Source of the DNA: DATBLE01 sp050258035
GTDB lineage: Bacteria > Actinomycetota > Thermoleophilia > Gaiellales > Gaiellaceae
Length of the DNA stretch: 5,562 nt
Assembly (NCBI GenBank): GCA_050258035.1
Contig: JBLMYA010000078.1
Coordinates: 1 to 5,562 of the forward strand
Direction of reading: 5' to 3'
In this document: piece by piece, positions 1 to 4,518 of the stretch
Numbering within the stretch: position 1 is the first letter of the stretch
Layout: each line of letters begins with the position of its first letter
The notes under the pieces: model-generated
Told to the model about the DNA's origin: nothing
Database searches by the model: none
The model's input: only the letters and a program-made list of their open reading frames with translations
Position numbers and translations under genes: made by a program

Positions 1-147
1 GTCGTCGGAGACGCGTCGGGCTTCTACGCGCTTCTCGTCGATCGCGATATCGACGCGGTTGTCATCGAGGGCCACGCGCACGTCGTCGCGGAGGTTCTGG
101 CGTCGCTGCCGCCGGCTCAAGGTGCAGAGATCCAGTCGGCCCAGTAA
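1..147 (+). CDS. C-terminal end of an unrecognised protein (5' partial)
   Basis: Frame 1 is open from the first base to a TAA at 145-147 and gives 48 residues, starting VVGDASGFYALL and ending EIQSAQ. The start lies outside the window. The piece is acidic and alanine/valine-rich, with an alternating hydrophobic stretch (DIDAVVIEGHAHVVAEVLASLP) that looks like a strand-turn-helix of a soluble domain and contains an H-x-H pair at residues 25-27. I see no membrane segment and do not recognise the family. The third-position GC bias and clean reading to the left edge support real coding. The next coding frame starts only 11 bases later, so little room exists for a terminator. An ACCGCGCGCGGT perfect palindrome at 180-191 is the only nearby structure. 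Confidence 0.55.
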   Translation, partial: VVGDASGFYALLVDRDIDAVVIEGHAHVVAEVLASLPPAQGAEIQSAQ

Positions 148-158
148 CGCACGCCTAG

Positions 159-488
159 GTCCGTCGGGGCCCCTTCCGTACCGCGCGCGGTGCAAAGAGC
201 GACTGCGCGCAAGGCGCCTGGACGGCCACCCAGACGGTGAACCTCATCACCGGCGGATTGGTCAACGAGGCCGACTACATGGCGGCCAACGGTGACACGC
301 TGCATGGCACGACGACTGGGACGAGCACCGGGAACCCGATCGTCGTCTTCACCGGGACGGAGGCGTACACAAGCGGCACCGGCCACTTTGCGTCCATCAG
401 CGGTGAGGCAGATATCACCGGCGGCGCATCGTTCGTGACAGGCACCGGCTTCTGGACGACATCGGGCACCATCGCTTTCGGAGGCTGA
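159..488 (+). pseudogene. 5'-truncated Thr/Gly-rich beta-strand protein, no usable start
   Basis: The frame is open from just after a TAG (156-158) to TGA at 486-488. From about base 195 the protein has a distinct texture: AKSDCAQGAWTATQTVNL, then an AANGDTLHGT block, then repeated TGT/SGTGxFA units ending GTIAFGG. This resembles a family of small secreted beta-barrel-like proteins of actinobacteria and other soil bacteria, with hallmarks AANGD, TGGTGRFA-like and a final GTI strand. That family likeness is from memory and was not searched. Normal members have a signal peptide and a preceding strand; here none exists. The first start codon in frame is GTG at 237, inside the homologous-looking part and without a Shine-Dalgarno sequence, and no ATG, GTG or TTG occurs between 159 and 237. 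The 5' end is therefore probably lost, by deletion or frameshift. A short functional protein from GTG 237 (83 residues) is the alternative. Confidence 0.55.
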
Positions 489-496
489 GTAAGAAC

Positions 497-532
497 GGGC
501 CGAGGTGGTGACGACCGTCGCCTCGGCCCCTT
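497..532 (+). terminator. Perfect 9-bp stem hairpin after the truncated beta-strand gene
   Basis: GGGCCGAGG (497-505) is exactly complementary to CCTCGGCCC (521-529), with a 15-base loop. It begins 9 bases after the stop codon at 488. Only a short TT (531-532) follows, so it is a GC-rich stem without a strong U tract, common among high-GC actinobacterial terminators. Being so close behind the stop, it suggests the upstream gene was once properly expressed. Confidence 0.65.
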
Positions 533-608
533 AGCCGCACTCAGGGCTTAGCAGCCGATCCCTGCCGCCTCGCCCGCGCGAGCACGTGCACTGCCGCGCA
601 GGCGCAGG

Positions 609-614
609 TTGACA
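609..614 (+). promoter_or_regulatory. Possible -35 element (TTGACA) upstream of the FliP-like membrane gene
   Basis: A perfect TTGACA stands alone in GC-rich non-coding DNA 83 bases before the ATG at 698. No good -10 hexamer lies 16-18 bases downstream; TGTGCC (632-637) is at the right spacing but matches poorly. The assignment rests on the -35 match and position only. The rest of 489-697 shows only an AGCACGTGCA near-palindrome at 581-590. Confidence 0.25.
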
Positions 615-697
615 TCCGGGTTTTCTCCTGATGTGCCTCGTATCGACTGGTGCAAGCCTCGAGAGCTTCCAGCGAGGTAGACGAGGAGGTGGCCGAG

Positions 698-1126
698 ATG
701 GCCGAGATCCGCACCGTTCCGAAGCCCGCGGTCGTTCGCAGACTGCGCCTGTCCCCCTTCTGGCGGCACTTCCTCGAGATGCTCGGGGCGATGATCGTCG
801 GGATGCTGGCCGGTGCCGCGATCTTCCTCTCGATCGTGCAGTTGACCTGGGACCAGGCGCTGCTTCAGTATCCGGTCCAGGCCTTGCTCGTCATGGCTGC
901 CTCGATGAGCCTGCCGATGGTGGCCTGGATGCGCCTCCGCCACCATGCTTGGAGGACCTCAGGAGAGATGGCAGCGGCGATGGTCATCCCGGTGATCCCG
1001 TTCATCTGCCTGGTCGTCTTCGACGTGACCAAGGGCGCGCTCTGTGGCTTGTACTGTCTTGCCACAGTCGTGGCGATGCTCAGAGTGATGCTGTATCGGC
1101 GAGCCGAGTACTCGCTGCACCGCTAG
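698..1126 (+). CDS. Small four-helix membrane protein, FliP-labelled actinobacterial family
   Basis: The product is 142 residues from ATG 698. I chose this start because GAGGAGG at 683-689 sits 8 bases before it; the frame stays open upstream to GTG codons at 689 and 650, which lack as good a site. Predicted membrane helices are at about 27-47, 61-79, 90-109 and 112-133, joined by short charged loops, with a basic N-terminal tail. Conserved-looking blocks are FWRHFLEMLGAMIVGM (21-36), PMVAWMRLRHHAWRTSGEM (73-91) and the C-terminal YRRAEY. These blocks match, from memory, a family of small actinobacterial membrane proteins that databases often call 'flagellar biosynthetic protein FliP'. There is no flagellar gene nearby and the protein is much shorter than true FliP (about 245 residues), so the name should not be taken as function. 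It is expressed alone and converges with the next gene. Function unknown; integral to the cytoplasmic membrane. Confidence 0.8.
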   Translation: MAEIRTVPKPAVVRRLRLSPFWRHFLEMLGAMIVGMLAGAAIFLSIVQLTWDQALLQYPVQALLVMAASMSLPMVAWMRLRHHAWRTSGEMAAAMVIPVIPFICLVVFDVTKGALCGLYCLATVVAMLRVMLYRRAEYSLHR

Positions 1127-1167
1127 AGGACGACTTTTCCTCCATCGTCACGGTTGGTGTAGTCAGC

Positions 1168-1181
1168 TGCTCGCGCGAGCA
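1168..1181. terminator. Palindrome between convergent genes, possible two-way terminator
   Basis: TGCTCGCGCGAGCA (1168-1181) is a perfect 14-bp palindrome in the 77-base gap between two convergent genes. An outer inverted repeat, CCATCGTC (1142-1149) with GACGATGG (1189-1196), brackets it. A TTTT run lies at 1134-1137, on the side reached by the minus-strand transcript. Position and symmetry suit transcription ending from both sides, but neither hairpin is followed by a strong U tract on its own strand. Confidence 0.35.
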
Positions 1182-1196
1182 TGTCAGCGACGATGG
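1169..1196 (-). repeat. Diverged 28-bp repeat, copy 1
   Basis: Read on the minus strand from 1196 to 1169 this stretch matches 1845-1818 at 22 of 28 positions without gaps. It begins 7 bases after the stop of the DUF3995-like gene. In the frame of that gene it reads I-V-A-D-M-L-A-R-A; the second copy reads I-V-A-D-V-L-A-R-A. Confidence 0.45.
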
Positions 1197-1203
1197 TCTC
1201 TCT

Positions 1204-1668
1204 TCAATACGACATCAGCGGCCGGTGCGGCCGGTGGATACGCCACGCTCCGCCCGAGCCCGCCACCACCGCCGCGAGTGCTGCGATCACGAGCGAGACT
1301 GGCCCGTACATCCACCACAACTCGTCCCTGCTCCAGCTGAAGCTCGCGAGCGTCTCGAGCAGGAAGATGGCCGCGAGTGCCCAGGCGAAGAGCCGGATCA
1401 TCCGGTCGGACACGAACGTCTGCCGCCAGAAGCCGACCCGCGCCAGCACGACCAAGATCGCGGCGACGAGCAGCACGATGACCACGGCGGCCAAGATGCG
1501 CACCCCGGTCGTCGCCACCTCGTCGCGGACGCCGTTGGTGTAGAGCCCCCAGGTGCCGCCCAGCAGCCAGTAGATATGCGTGGCGAGCGGGCCGGCCACC
1601 AGAGCGGCTATCAAGAGGACCGCGGCGACGCGGACCCGCCGCGACGCCGATGCTGCTGTCGATGTCAT
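1204..1668 (-). CDS. DUF3995-like four-helix membrane protein
   Basis: The product is 154 residues from ATG (1668-1666). AGAGGAGGG lies about 8 bases upstream, which decides this start over a longer open frame reaching 1764 whose extra N-terminus (cysteine/arginine-rich) looks non-coding. Predicted helices are at about 13-35, 57-77, 90-107 and 117-137. The motif HIYWLLGGTWGL (31-42) at the end of helix 1, the central VLARVGFW (74-81), and the FAWALAAIFLLETLASF helix followed by a short loop are typical of the DUF3995 family of small actinobacterial and firmicute membrane proteins (usually about 140-160 residues), recognised from memory. The family has no established biochemical role. The gene converges with the four-helix gene on the other strand, and a 218-base leader with two small hairpins separates it from the 79-residue gene upstream, so it is probably transcribed on its own. 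Confidence 0.82.
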   Translation of the reverse strand: MTSTAASASRRVRVAAVLLIAALVAGPLATHIYWLLGGTWGLYTNGVRDEVATTGVRILAAVVIVLLVAAILVVLARVGFWRQTFVSDRMIRLFAWALAAIFLLETLASFSWSRDELWWMYGPVSLVIAALAAVVAGSGGAWRIHRPHRPLMSY

Positions 1669-1690
1669 CGGAGATCCCTCCTCTGAACCG

Positions 1691-1726
1691 CCGCAACGCG
1701 AGCGGCAACTCGCCTCTCGCGAGGCG
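1691..1726 (-). promoter_or_regulatory. Tandem small hairpins in the leader of the DUF3995-like gene
   Basis: On the minus strand, CGCCTC-GCGA-GAGGCG (1726-1711) is a 6-bp stem closed by a GNRA tetraloop. It is followed by CCGC-TCGCGTT-GCGG (1705-1691 region), a 4-bp stem with a 7-base loop, and then by the AGAGGAGGG ribosome binding site. The structures lie in what should be 5' untranslated RNA. They could tune translation or mRNA stability; no known riboswitch is recognised. GC-rich DNA gives such hairpins often by chance. Confidence 0.25.
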
Positions 1727-1817
1727 GAACAGGTCAACCCTCCCCAATACACCGCCGCTGACAATCGGGGAGTTCGCTGATCTCTTATCGGAGTAGACGC
1801 CGCTCTCGGCCACCTCC

Positions 1818-1845
1818 GCTCTCGCTAGCACGTCGGCCACGATCG
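1818..1845 (-). repeat. Diverged 28-bp repeat, copy 2
   Basis: This is the partner of 1169-1196 in the same orientation, about 650 bases away, with 22 of 28 bases identical. It lies 41 bases after the stop of the 79-residue gene. The surrounding 1669-1886 stretch contains no credible gene; the open frames there lack start signals or run antisense through the DUF3995-like gene. Confidence 0.45.
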
Positions 1846-1886
1846 CCTACTCGTCGCCGAGCGAGCGTACCGCCCAATTCGTTGGC

Positions 1887-2126
1887 TCAGGCGAGCGCCT
1901 CCACCCATCCGCGCACATGTTCTGGCGCGGACTCGATGCTCCCCACCGCTATCGCGCGGTAGATCGTCCCGCGCCAGGCAACGGCGCCGCCGCTGAGCTT
2001 CACGATCTCTTCTGCCTTGCAGCCCTCGGAGCGGAGGAAGTCGTAGGCAGCCTCCCAGGCAGGTCTCCGTGTATTCCGAAGCGCGACGAGCCGTCGGCCG
2101 CACCAGACTTCGTACGTCTTCCCCAT
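1887..2126 (-). CDS. Small conserved-looking hypothetical protein (79 residues)
   Basis: The start ATG (2126-2124) is set by AGAGGAGG 7 bases upstream. The frame is open further, to 2207, but the extra 27 residues lack a ribosome binding site. The protein begins MGKTYEVWCGRRLVALRN, has an amphipathic helix (AWEAAYDFLRSEG, about 23-35), then CKAEEIVKLSGGAVAWRG and IYRAIAV, ending EHVRGWVEALA. The pattern suggests a compact beta-beta-alpha-beta-beta soluble fold with two cysteines (9, 36). No membrane segment or catalytic motif is seen and I do not recognise the family. It reads toward the DUF3995-like gene, but a gap of 218 bases makes a shared operon doubtful. A 16-bp near-perfect palindrome 36-51 bases upstream of the start may be an operator for it. 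Confidence 0.7.
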   Translation of the reverse strand: MGKTYEVWCGRRLVALRNTRRPAWEAAYDFLRSEGCKAEEIVKLSGGAVAWRGTIYRAIAVGSIESAPEHVRGWVEALA

Positions 2127-2161
2127 TCCCGTACCTCCTCTATCGCCGCAGTCATAGGTGA

Positions 2162-2177
2162 GACGTCCGCGGACATC
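2162..2177. promoter_or_regulatory. 16-bp near-perfect palindrome upstream of the 79-residue gene
   Basis: GACGTCCGCGGACATC is symmetrical about CCGCGG, with a perfect 10-bp core GTCCGCGGAC (2165-2174) and one mismatched pair (2164/2175). It sits 36-51 bases upstream of the ATG at 2126, where a promoter would be expected; TATGAC (minus strand, about 2156-2151) between it and the gene is a possible -10. Size and position suit a dimeric repressor or activator site. No regulator gene is in the window. Confidence 0.35.
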
Positions 2178-2207
2178 GAAACTTGCGCAGGTTGAGAGAG
2201 ATTTCAC

Positions 2208-2520
2208 TCGCCCGAGGGATTGAGCCGTGGCCCCGACGCGTCACGGGCAGCGGTTGCAGACCTGTAGCAGCGGGAGACTCCGAGTGAGGTGTTCGTGATG
2301 TGCACAAGTGTTCTCTTCTCTGAACCAACGTTTCGCAGCGACCTCACGAACGCCACCGATGTCTTCCAGATCGACAACGCGATGCGAGTACGAGGAGTAC
2401 GGCTGGGAGTACGGGTTCGTCTCCGGCACCTGCAACATCCTGCAGTTCGTTGCAGTCTCGATTCCGGCCACTTGCAGGCTGTTTCAGTTCGTCGCCGTTC
2501 GCCGCAACCGTTCTTGCAAG
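2208..2520. other. Gene-poor stretch flanking the tRNA-Lys fragment
   Basis: No open frame here has a start with a ribosome binding site or a recognisable product. It contains an inverted repeat, GTTCGTGA (2291-2298) with TCACGAAC (2344-2351); three GAGTACG words at 2386, 2395 and 2407; a repeated CAGTTCGT at 2443 and 2485; and several TTGCAG-type words (2254, 2440, 2450, 2472, 2514) that thicken toward the tRNA fragment. Base composition is somewhat less GC-rich than the neighbours. This is what a decayed end of an integrated element could look like, but nothing proves it. Confidence 0.35.
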
Positions 2521-2563
2521 ACTCTTAATCCCAAGGTCGTTGGTTCGAATCCAACCCGGCCCA
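2521..2563 (+). mobile_element. tRNA-Lys(CTT) 3' half, candidate attachment site of an integrative element
   Basis: Bases 2522-2528 (CTCTTAA) form an anticodon loop with anticodon CTT at 2524-2526. They are followed by TCCCA (3' anticodon stem), AGGTC (variable loop), GTTGG-TTCGAAT-CCAAC (perfect T stem and loop, 2539-2555), CCGGCCC (3' acceptor strand, 2556-2562) and discriminator A (2563). The 5' half is missing: the five bases before the loop (CAAGA) do not pair with TCCCA apart from its last positions, and no D arm or GGGCCGG acceptor strand lies upstream. A copy running from the anticodon loop to the 3' end is the classic identity segment that tyrosine-recombinase elements carry to rebuild the tRNA gene they enter, so this is best read as attL or attR, or its relic. 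No CCA is encoded. Confidence 0.7.
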
Positions 2564-2602
2564 TCGCGAAAGACCCGCAAATCGACTATAGAAGCTGCCT
2601 GT

Positions 2603-2616
2603 TCTGCGAACGCAGA
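2603..2616. other. Small hairpin between the two tRNA fragments
   Basis: TCTGC-GAAC-GCAGA is a perfect 5-bp stem with a 4-base loop, followed on the plus strand by GATTT. It lies in the 83-base spacer between the tRNA-Lys 3' half and the tRNA-Arg 5' part. It could be a weak terminator or a recombinase arm site; chance is also possible. Confidence 0.25.
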
Positions 2617-2622
2617 GATTTA

Positions 2623-2646
2623 GGGGCAACAGAAGGGGCAACACGA
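2623..2646. repeat. 12-bp tandem repeat abutting the tRNA-Arg break
   Basis: GGGGCAACAGAA (2623-2634) is followed directly by GGGGCAACACGA (2635-2646), 10 of 12 identical. The repeat ends exactly where recognisable tRNA-Arg sequence begins (2647, reading the minus strand's 3' side). Confidence 0.6.
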
Positions 2647-2698
2647 CCCCGACCCGCGGATTAGAAGTCCGCCGCTCTGTCCACTGAGCTACGGGCGC
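2647..2698 (-). pseudogene. tRNA-Arg(TCT), 5' part only, broken in the T arm
   Basis: On the minus strand from 2698: acceptor GCGCCCG, TA, D arm GCTC-AGTGGACA-GAGC, G, anticodon arm GCGGA-CTTCTAA-TCCGC with anticodon TCT (2665-2663), variable GGGTC, then GGGG. All stems up to position 48 pair perfectly. After GGGG a normal tRNA would read a TTCGAAT loop, the closing T stem and CGGGCGC; instead the sequence continues TCGTGTTGCCCCTTCTG with no T loop and no 3' acceptor strand. The gene cannot give a functional tRNA as it stands. It lies 40 bases downstream of the transporter gene on the same strand. The clean break in the T arm suggests an insertion, deletion or recombination at a tRNA target site. 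Confidence 0.75.
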
Positions 2699-2738
2699 GC
2701 GGAGGTCGCGGGCTTGCCGTCGACTGAGTGAGTCCGCG

Positions 2739-4346
2739 TCACCCGAGAAGTCGCAGGAGCAGTGGCGCAAGCACGATCTTGAGGATCATGGCGAGCGGGA
2801 CGACGGTCGCGTACGCGACGTCGACCTCCGTGTCGTCCTCGGCCTGCTCGGACGCGTAGGCGAGCACCGCCGGCTGGGTCTGCATCCCGGAGAGGATCCC
2901 CGCGAGCGTCCTCACCGAGAGATCGAGCGCAAGGGTGCCGATCAGCACGGTCACGAGCGACGCGGTCGCGGCCACAACGACCGCAGCTGCGACTACACCC
3001 AGGGCGTCGCGGCTCACGACAGTGCTGCCGAACGCTTCACCAGCATTGACGCCGATCCCCGCGAGGAAGACGACGAGGCCGAGCTGGCGAAGGGTCAGAT
3101 TCGCAGAGTGGGGTAGCTGCCAGAGGATCGGCCCGGTTCGTCCGATCGCACCGAGCGCGAGGCCAACGATCAGCGGGCCCCCGGCAAAGCCGAGCGAGAA
3201 GGTCCCGCCGCCCGGGAGCGGGATCTCGATCGCCCCGATCAGAAGCCCGAGGGCGACACCGACGCTGAACGAAAGCACGTCGAGCTCTCGCAGCTCCCGA
3301 TACGAGTCGCCGAAGAACTTCGCGATCTCCGCCATCCGAGAGGGTGGTGCGACGACACGTACGCGATCGCCGAGCTCGAGCACGAGCCCGGGGGCAGCGA
3401 CCATGTCGAGGTCGCCGCGGCGAACACGAGTCGCTGTTCCGCCGTGTTGGGTCGGCAGGTCGAGGTCGGCGATCGTCCGGCCTGCGACGGCCCGGTGCGA
3501 GACGACGATGCGCCGGAAATCGACGTCGCCTCGGTCGAGCTCGACGTGCTCGGCGCTCTCGCGCCCGAGGAAGGCAACGACCTCATCGAGAGCCTGATCG
3601 GGGCCGACGACCGAGATCAGGTCGCCCGGAAGCAGCACGACGTCGTCGTCGGCCACGAACAGCCGCTCCCCGCGCTTCACACGCCCGAACGTGACGACAT
3701 CACCGCTACGCGCCTGGACCTCGCGCAGGGTGCCGAGGCCGACACGCTCGACGAGAGCCGTCCGCACGAGGATCCCGACCCGGGCCGTGGAAGGCTGCTG
3801 TGATGGCCGGCGCCGGATGATCGCGAATACCGCCAGCAGTGCGATGGTCACGCCGAGCGGATAGCCGATCGCGTACCCGACGAGAACCCGGCTCGACGCT
3901 GCGTCGAAGGTTCGATCGGGTCGAGTCTCCTTGACCGCCTCGAGCGTCGCAGCGAGCGCCGGCGTGTTCGTGAGGCCGCCCGCGTACGCGCCGGCTGTTG
4001 CCTCTGCGCTGAGCCCGAGCCCAACCCCGGTCGCCGCGATCGTGGCCGCCGCCGTCACCACGGCGACGAGGACGGCGACGTTTGCCCCGACGCCACGTCG
4101 GCGCAGCGCGCTGAGGAAGCCCGGGCCAGCTGCCAACCCGACGGTGTAGGCGAACAGGACAAGACCGAGCGTCCACAACGATCGCGGCACCTTCAGGGCC
4201 GGATCGGCCATTCCGAACGCCAGCCCGGCGAACAGCACCGCGGCCACGCCGAACCCAAACCCCCCGATCCTGATGCGTCCCGCCAGGTACCCGACGGCCG
4301 CAACGACGAACACGAGCAGGAGCGGGTCGTCGCGGAGGAGGCTCAC
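2739..4346 (-). CDS. Putative transporter, AAE (aspartate:alanine exchanger / YidE-type) family with two RCK_C domains
   Basis: The 535-residue product matches the AAE family layout (E. coli YidE and YbjL are about 550). The N-terminal membrane half covers about 1-178 with five or six helices and the motif GGLTNTPALAA (123-133). Two RCK_C/TrkA_C-like cytoplasmic domains follow at about 190-262 (LPGDLISVVG, 239-248) and 278-345 (LELGDRVRVVAP, 323-334). The C-terminal membrane half is about 355-535, with SGMQTQPAVLAYA (486-498), the counterpart of the first motif. Both half-repeats and their paired T-x-x-P motifs are intact, so the gene looks functional. Family members exchange or move amino or dicarboxylic acids; the substrate here cannot be told. 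The start is GTG (4346-4344), with no Shine-Dalgarno sequence; TAGGCT (TANNNT type) ends 10 bases before it, which would fit a nearly leaderless transcript. Upstream is a DUF3326 gene on the same strand, 172 bases away. Confidence 0.88.
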   Translation of the reverse strand: MSLLRDDPLLLVFVVAAVGYLAGRIRIGGFGFGVAAVLFAGLAFGMADPALKVPRSLWTLGLVLFAYTVGLAAGPGFLSALRRRGVGANVAVLVAVVTAAATIAATGVGLGLSAEATAGAYAGGLTNTPALAATLEAVKETRPDRTFDAASSRVLVGYAIGYPLGVTIALLAVFAIIRRRPSQQPSTARVGILVRTALVERVGLGTLREVQARSGDVVTFGRVKRGERLFVADDDVVLLPGDLISVVGPDQALDEVVAFLGRESAEHVELDRGDVDFRRIVVSHRAVAGRTIADLDLPTQHGGTATRVRRGDLDMVAAPGLVLELGDRVRVVAPPSRMAEIAKFFGDSYRELRELDVLSFSVGVALGLLIGAIEIPLPGGGTFSLGFAGGPLIVGLALGAIGRTGPILWQLPHSANLTLRQLGLVVFLAGIGVNAGEAFGSTVVSRDALGVVAAAVVVAATASLVTVLIGTLALDLSVRTLAGILSGMQTQPAVLAYASEQAEDDTEVDVAYATVVPLAMILKIVLAPLLLRLLG

Positions 4347-4475
4347 GGGTCCGCCGAGCCTACGCGACGCCGTCCCCGGTCAGGCCTGCCTTGCAGTGCC
4401 CGCCCGAGAGCTGCTCGCCCCGTCGGACTCAGCGGTCGCGAGCATCATCGTCCCGCTGTCCGTTTCCGCGCACCT

Positions 4476-4497
4476 TCCCGCGGCGCTCCCCGCGGGA
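4476..4497 (-). terminator. Hairpin after the DUF3326 gene
   Basis: TCCCGCGG (4476-4483) pairs exactly with CCGCGGGA (4490-4497) around a 6-base loop. On the minus strand it starts 21 bases after the TAG at 4519. No U tract follows, so termination strength is uncertain. It lies in the 172-base gap before the transporter, suggesting separate transcription of the two genes. The rest of that gap holds nothing else I can support beyond the TAGGCT near the transporter start. Confidence 0.45.
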
Positions 4498-4518
4498 TCG
4501 CGCCCGTGCAACCTTCGC

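Noticed and set aside
698..1126. Calling the four-helix gene true fliP
   Set aside because: It is far shorter than FliP, lacks flagellar neighbours, and the label appears to be a propagated database name for an unrelated small membrane family.
631..1686. 351-residue plus-strand frame
   Set aside because: Low-complexity arginine/aspartate-rich shadow running through the four-helix gene in another frame and antisense to the DUF3995-like gene.
1184..1840. 218-residue minus-strand frame overlapping the DUF3995-like gene
   Set aside because: It overlaps a well-supported membrane protein in another frame and is arginine/glycine-rich without domain features; it only shares the VADVLARA word discussed as a repeat.
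2291..2351. Inverted repeat GTTCGTGA / TCACGAAC as an insertion-sequence end or hairpin
   Set aside because: It is only 8 bp with a 45-base loop, with no transposase or flanking target duplication.
2241..2471. 76-residue minus-strand frame with DLEDIGGVREVAAKRW, faintly like the start of an AlpA/excisionase helix-turn-helix
   Set aside because: The rest of the helix-turn-helix pattern is missing, there is no ribosome binding site, and the sequence has many cysteines and histidines typical of non-coding frames. It could at most be a decayed remnant.
2344..2580. Minus-strand frame containing GWIRTNDLGIKSLA
   Set aside because: This peptide is the well-known false translation of the antisense of a tRNA 3' end; it coincides exactly with the tRNA-Lys fragment.
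2308..2664. 118-residue plus-strand frame with an EYEEYGWEYG stretch ending in the tRNA-Arg
   Set aside because: It has no ribosome binding site and passes through the tRNA-Lys fragment; the EY repeat comes from three GAGTACG words. No integrase catalytic motif (R...HxxR...Y) is present.
2525..2770. Minus-strand frame containing VAQWTERRTSNPRV and DSNQRPWD
   Set aside because: Both peptides come from reading through the tRNA-Arg and tRNA-Lys fragments; they are classic spurious annotations.
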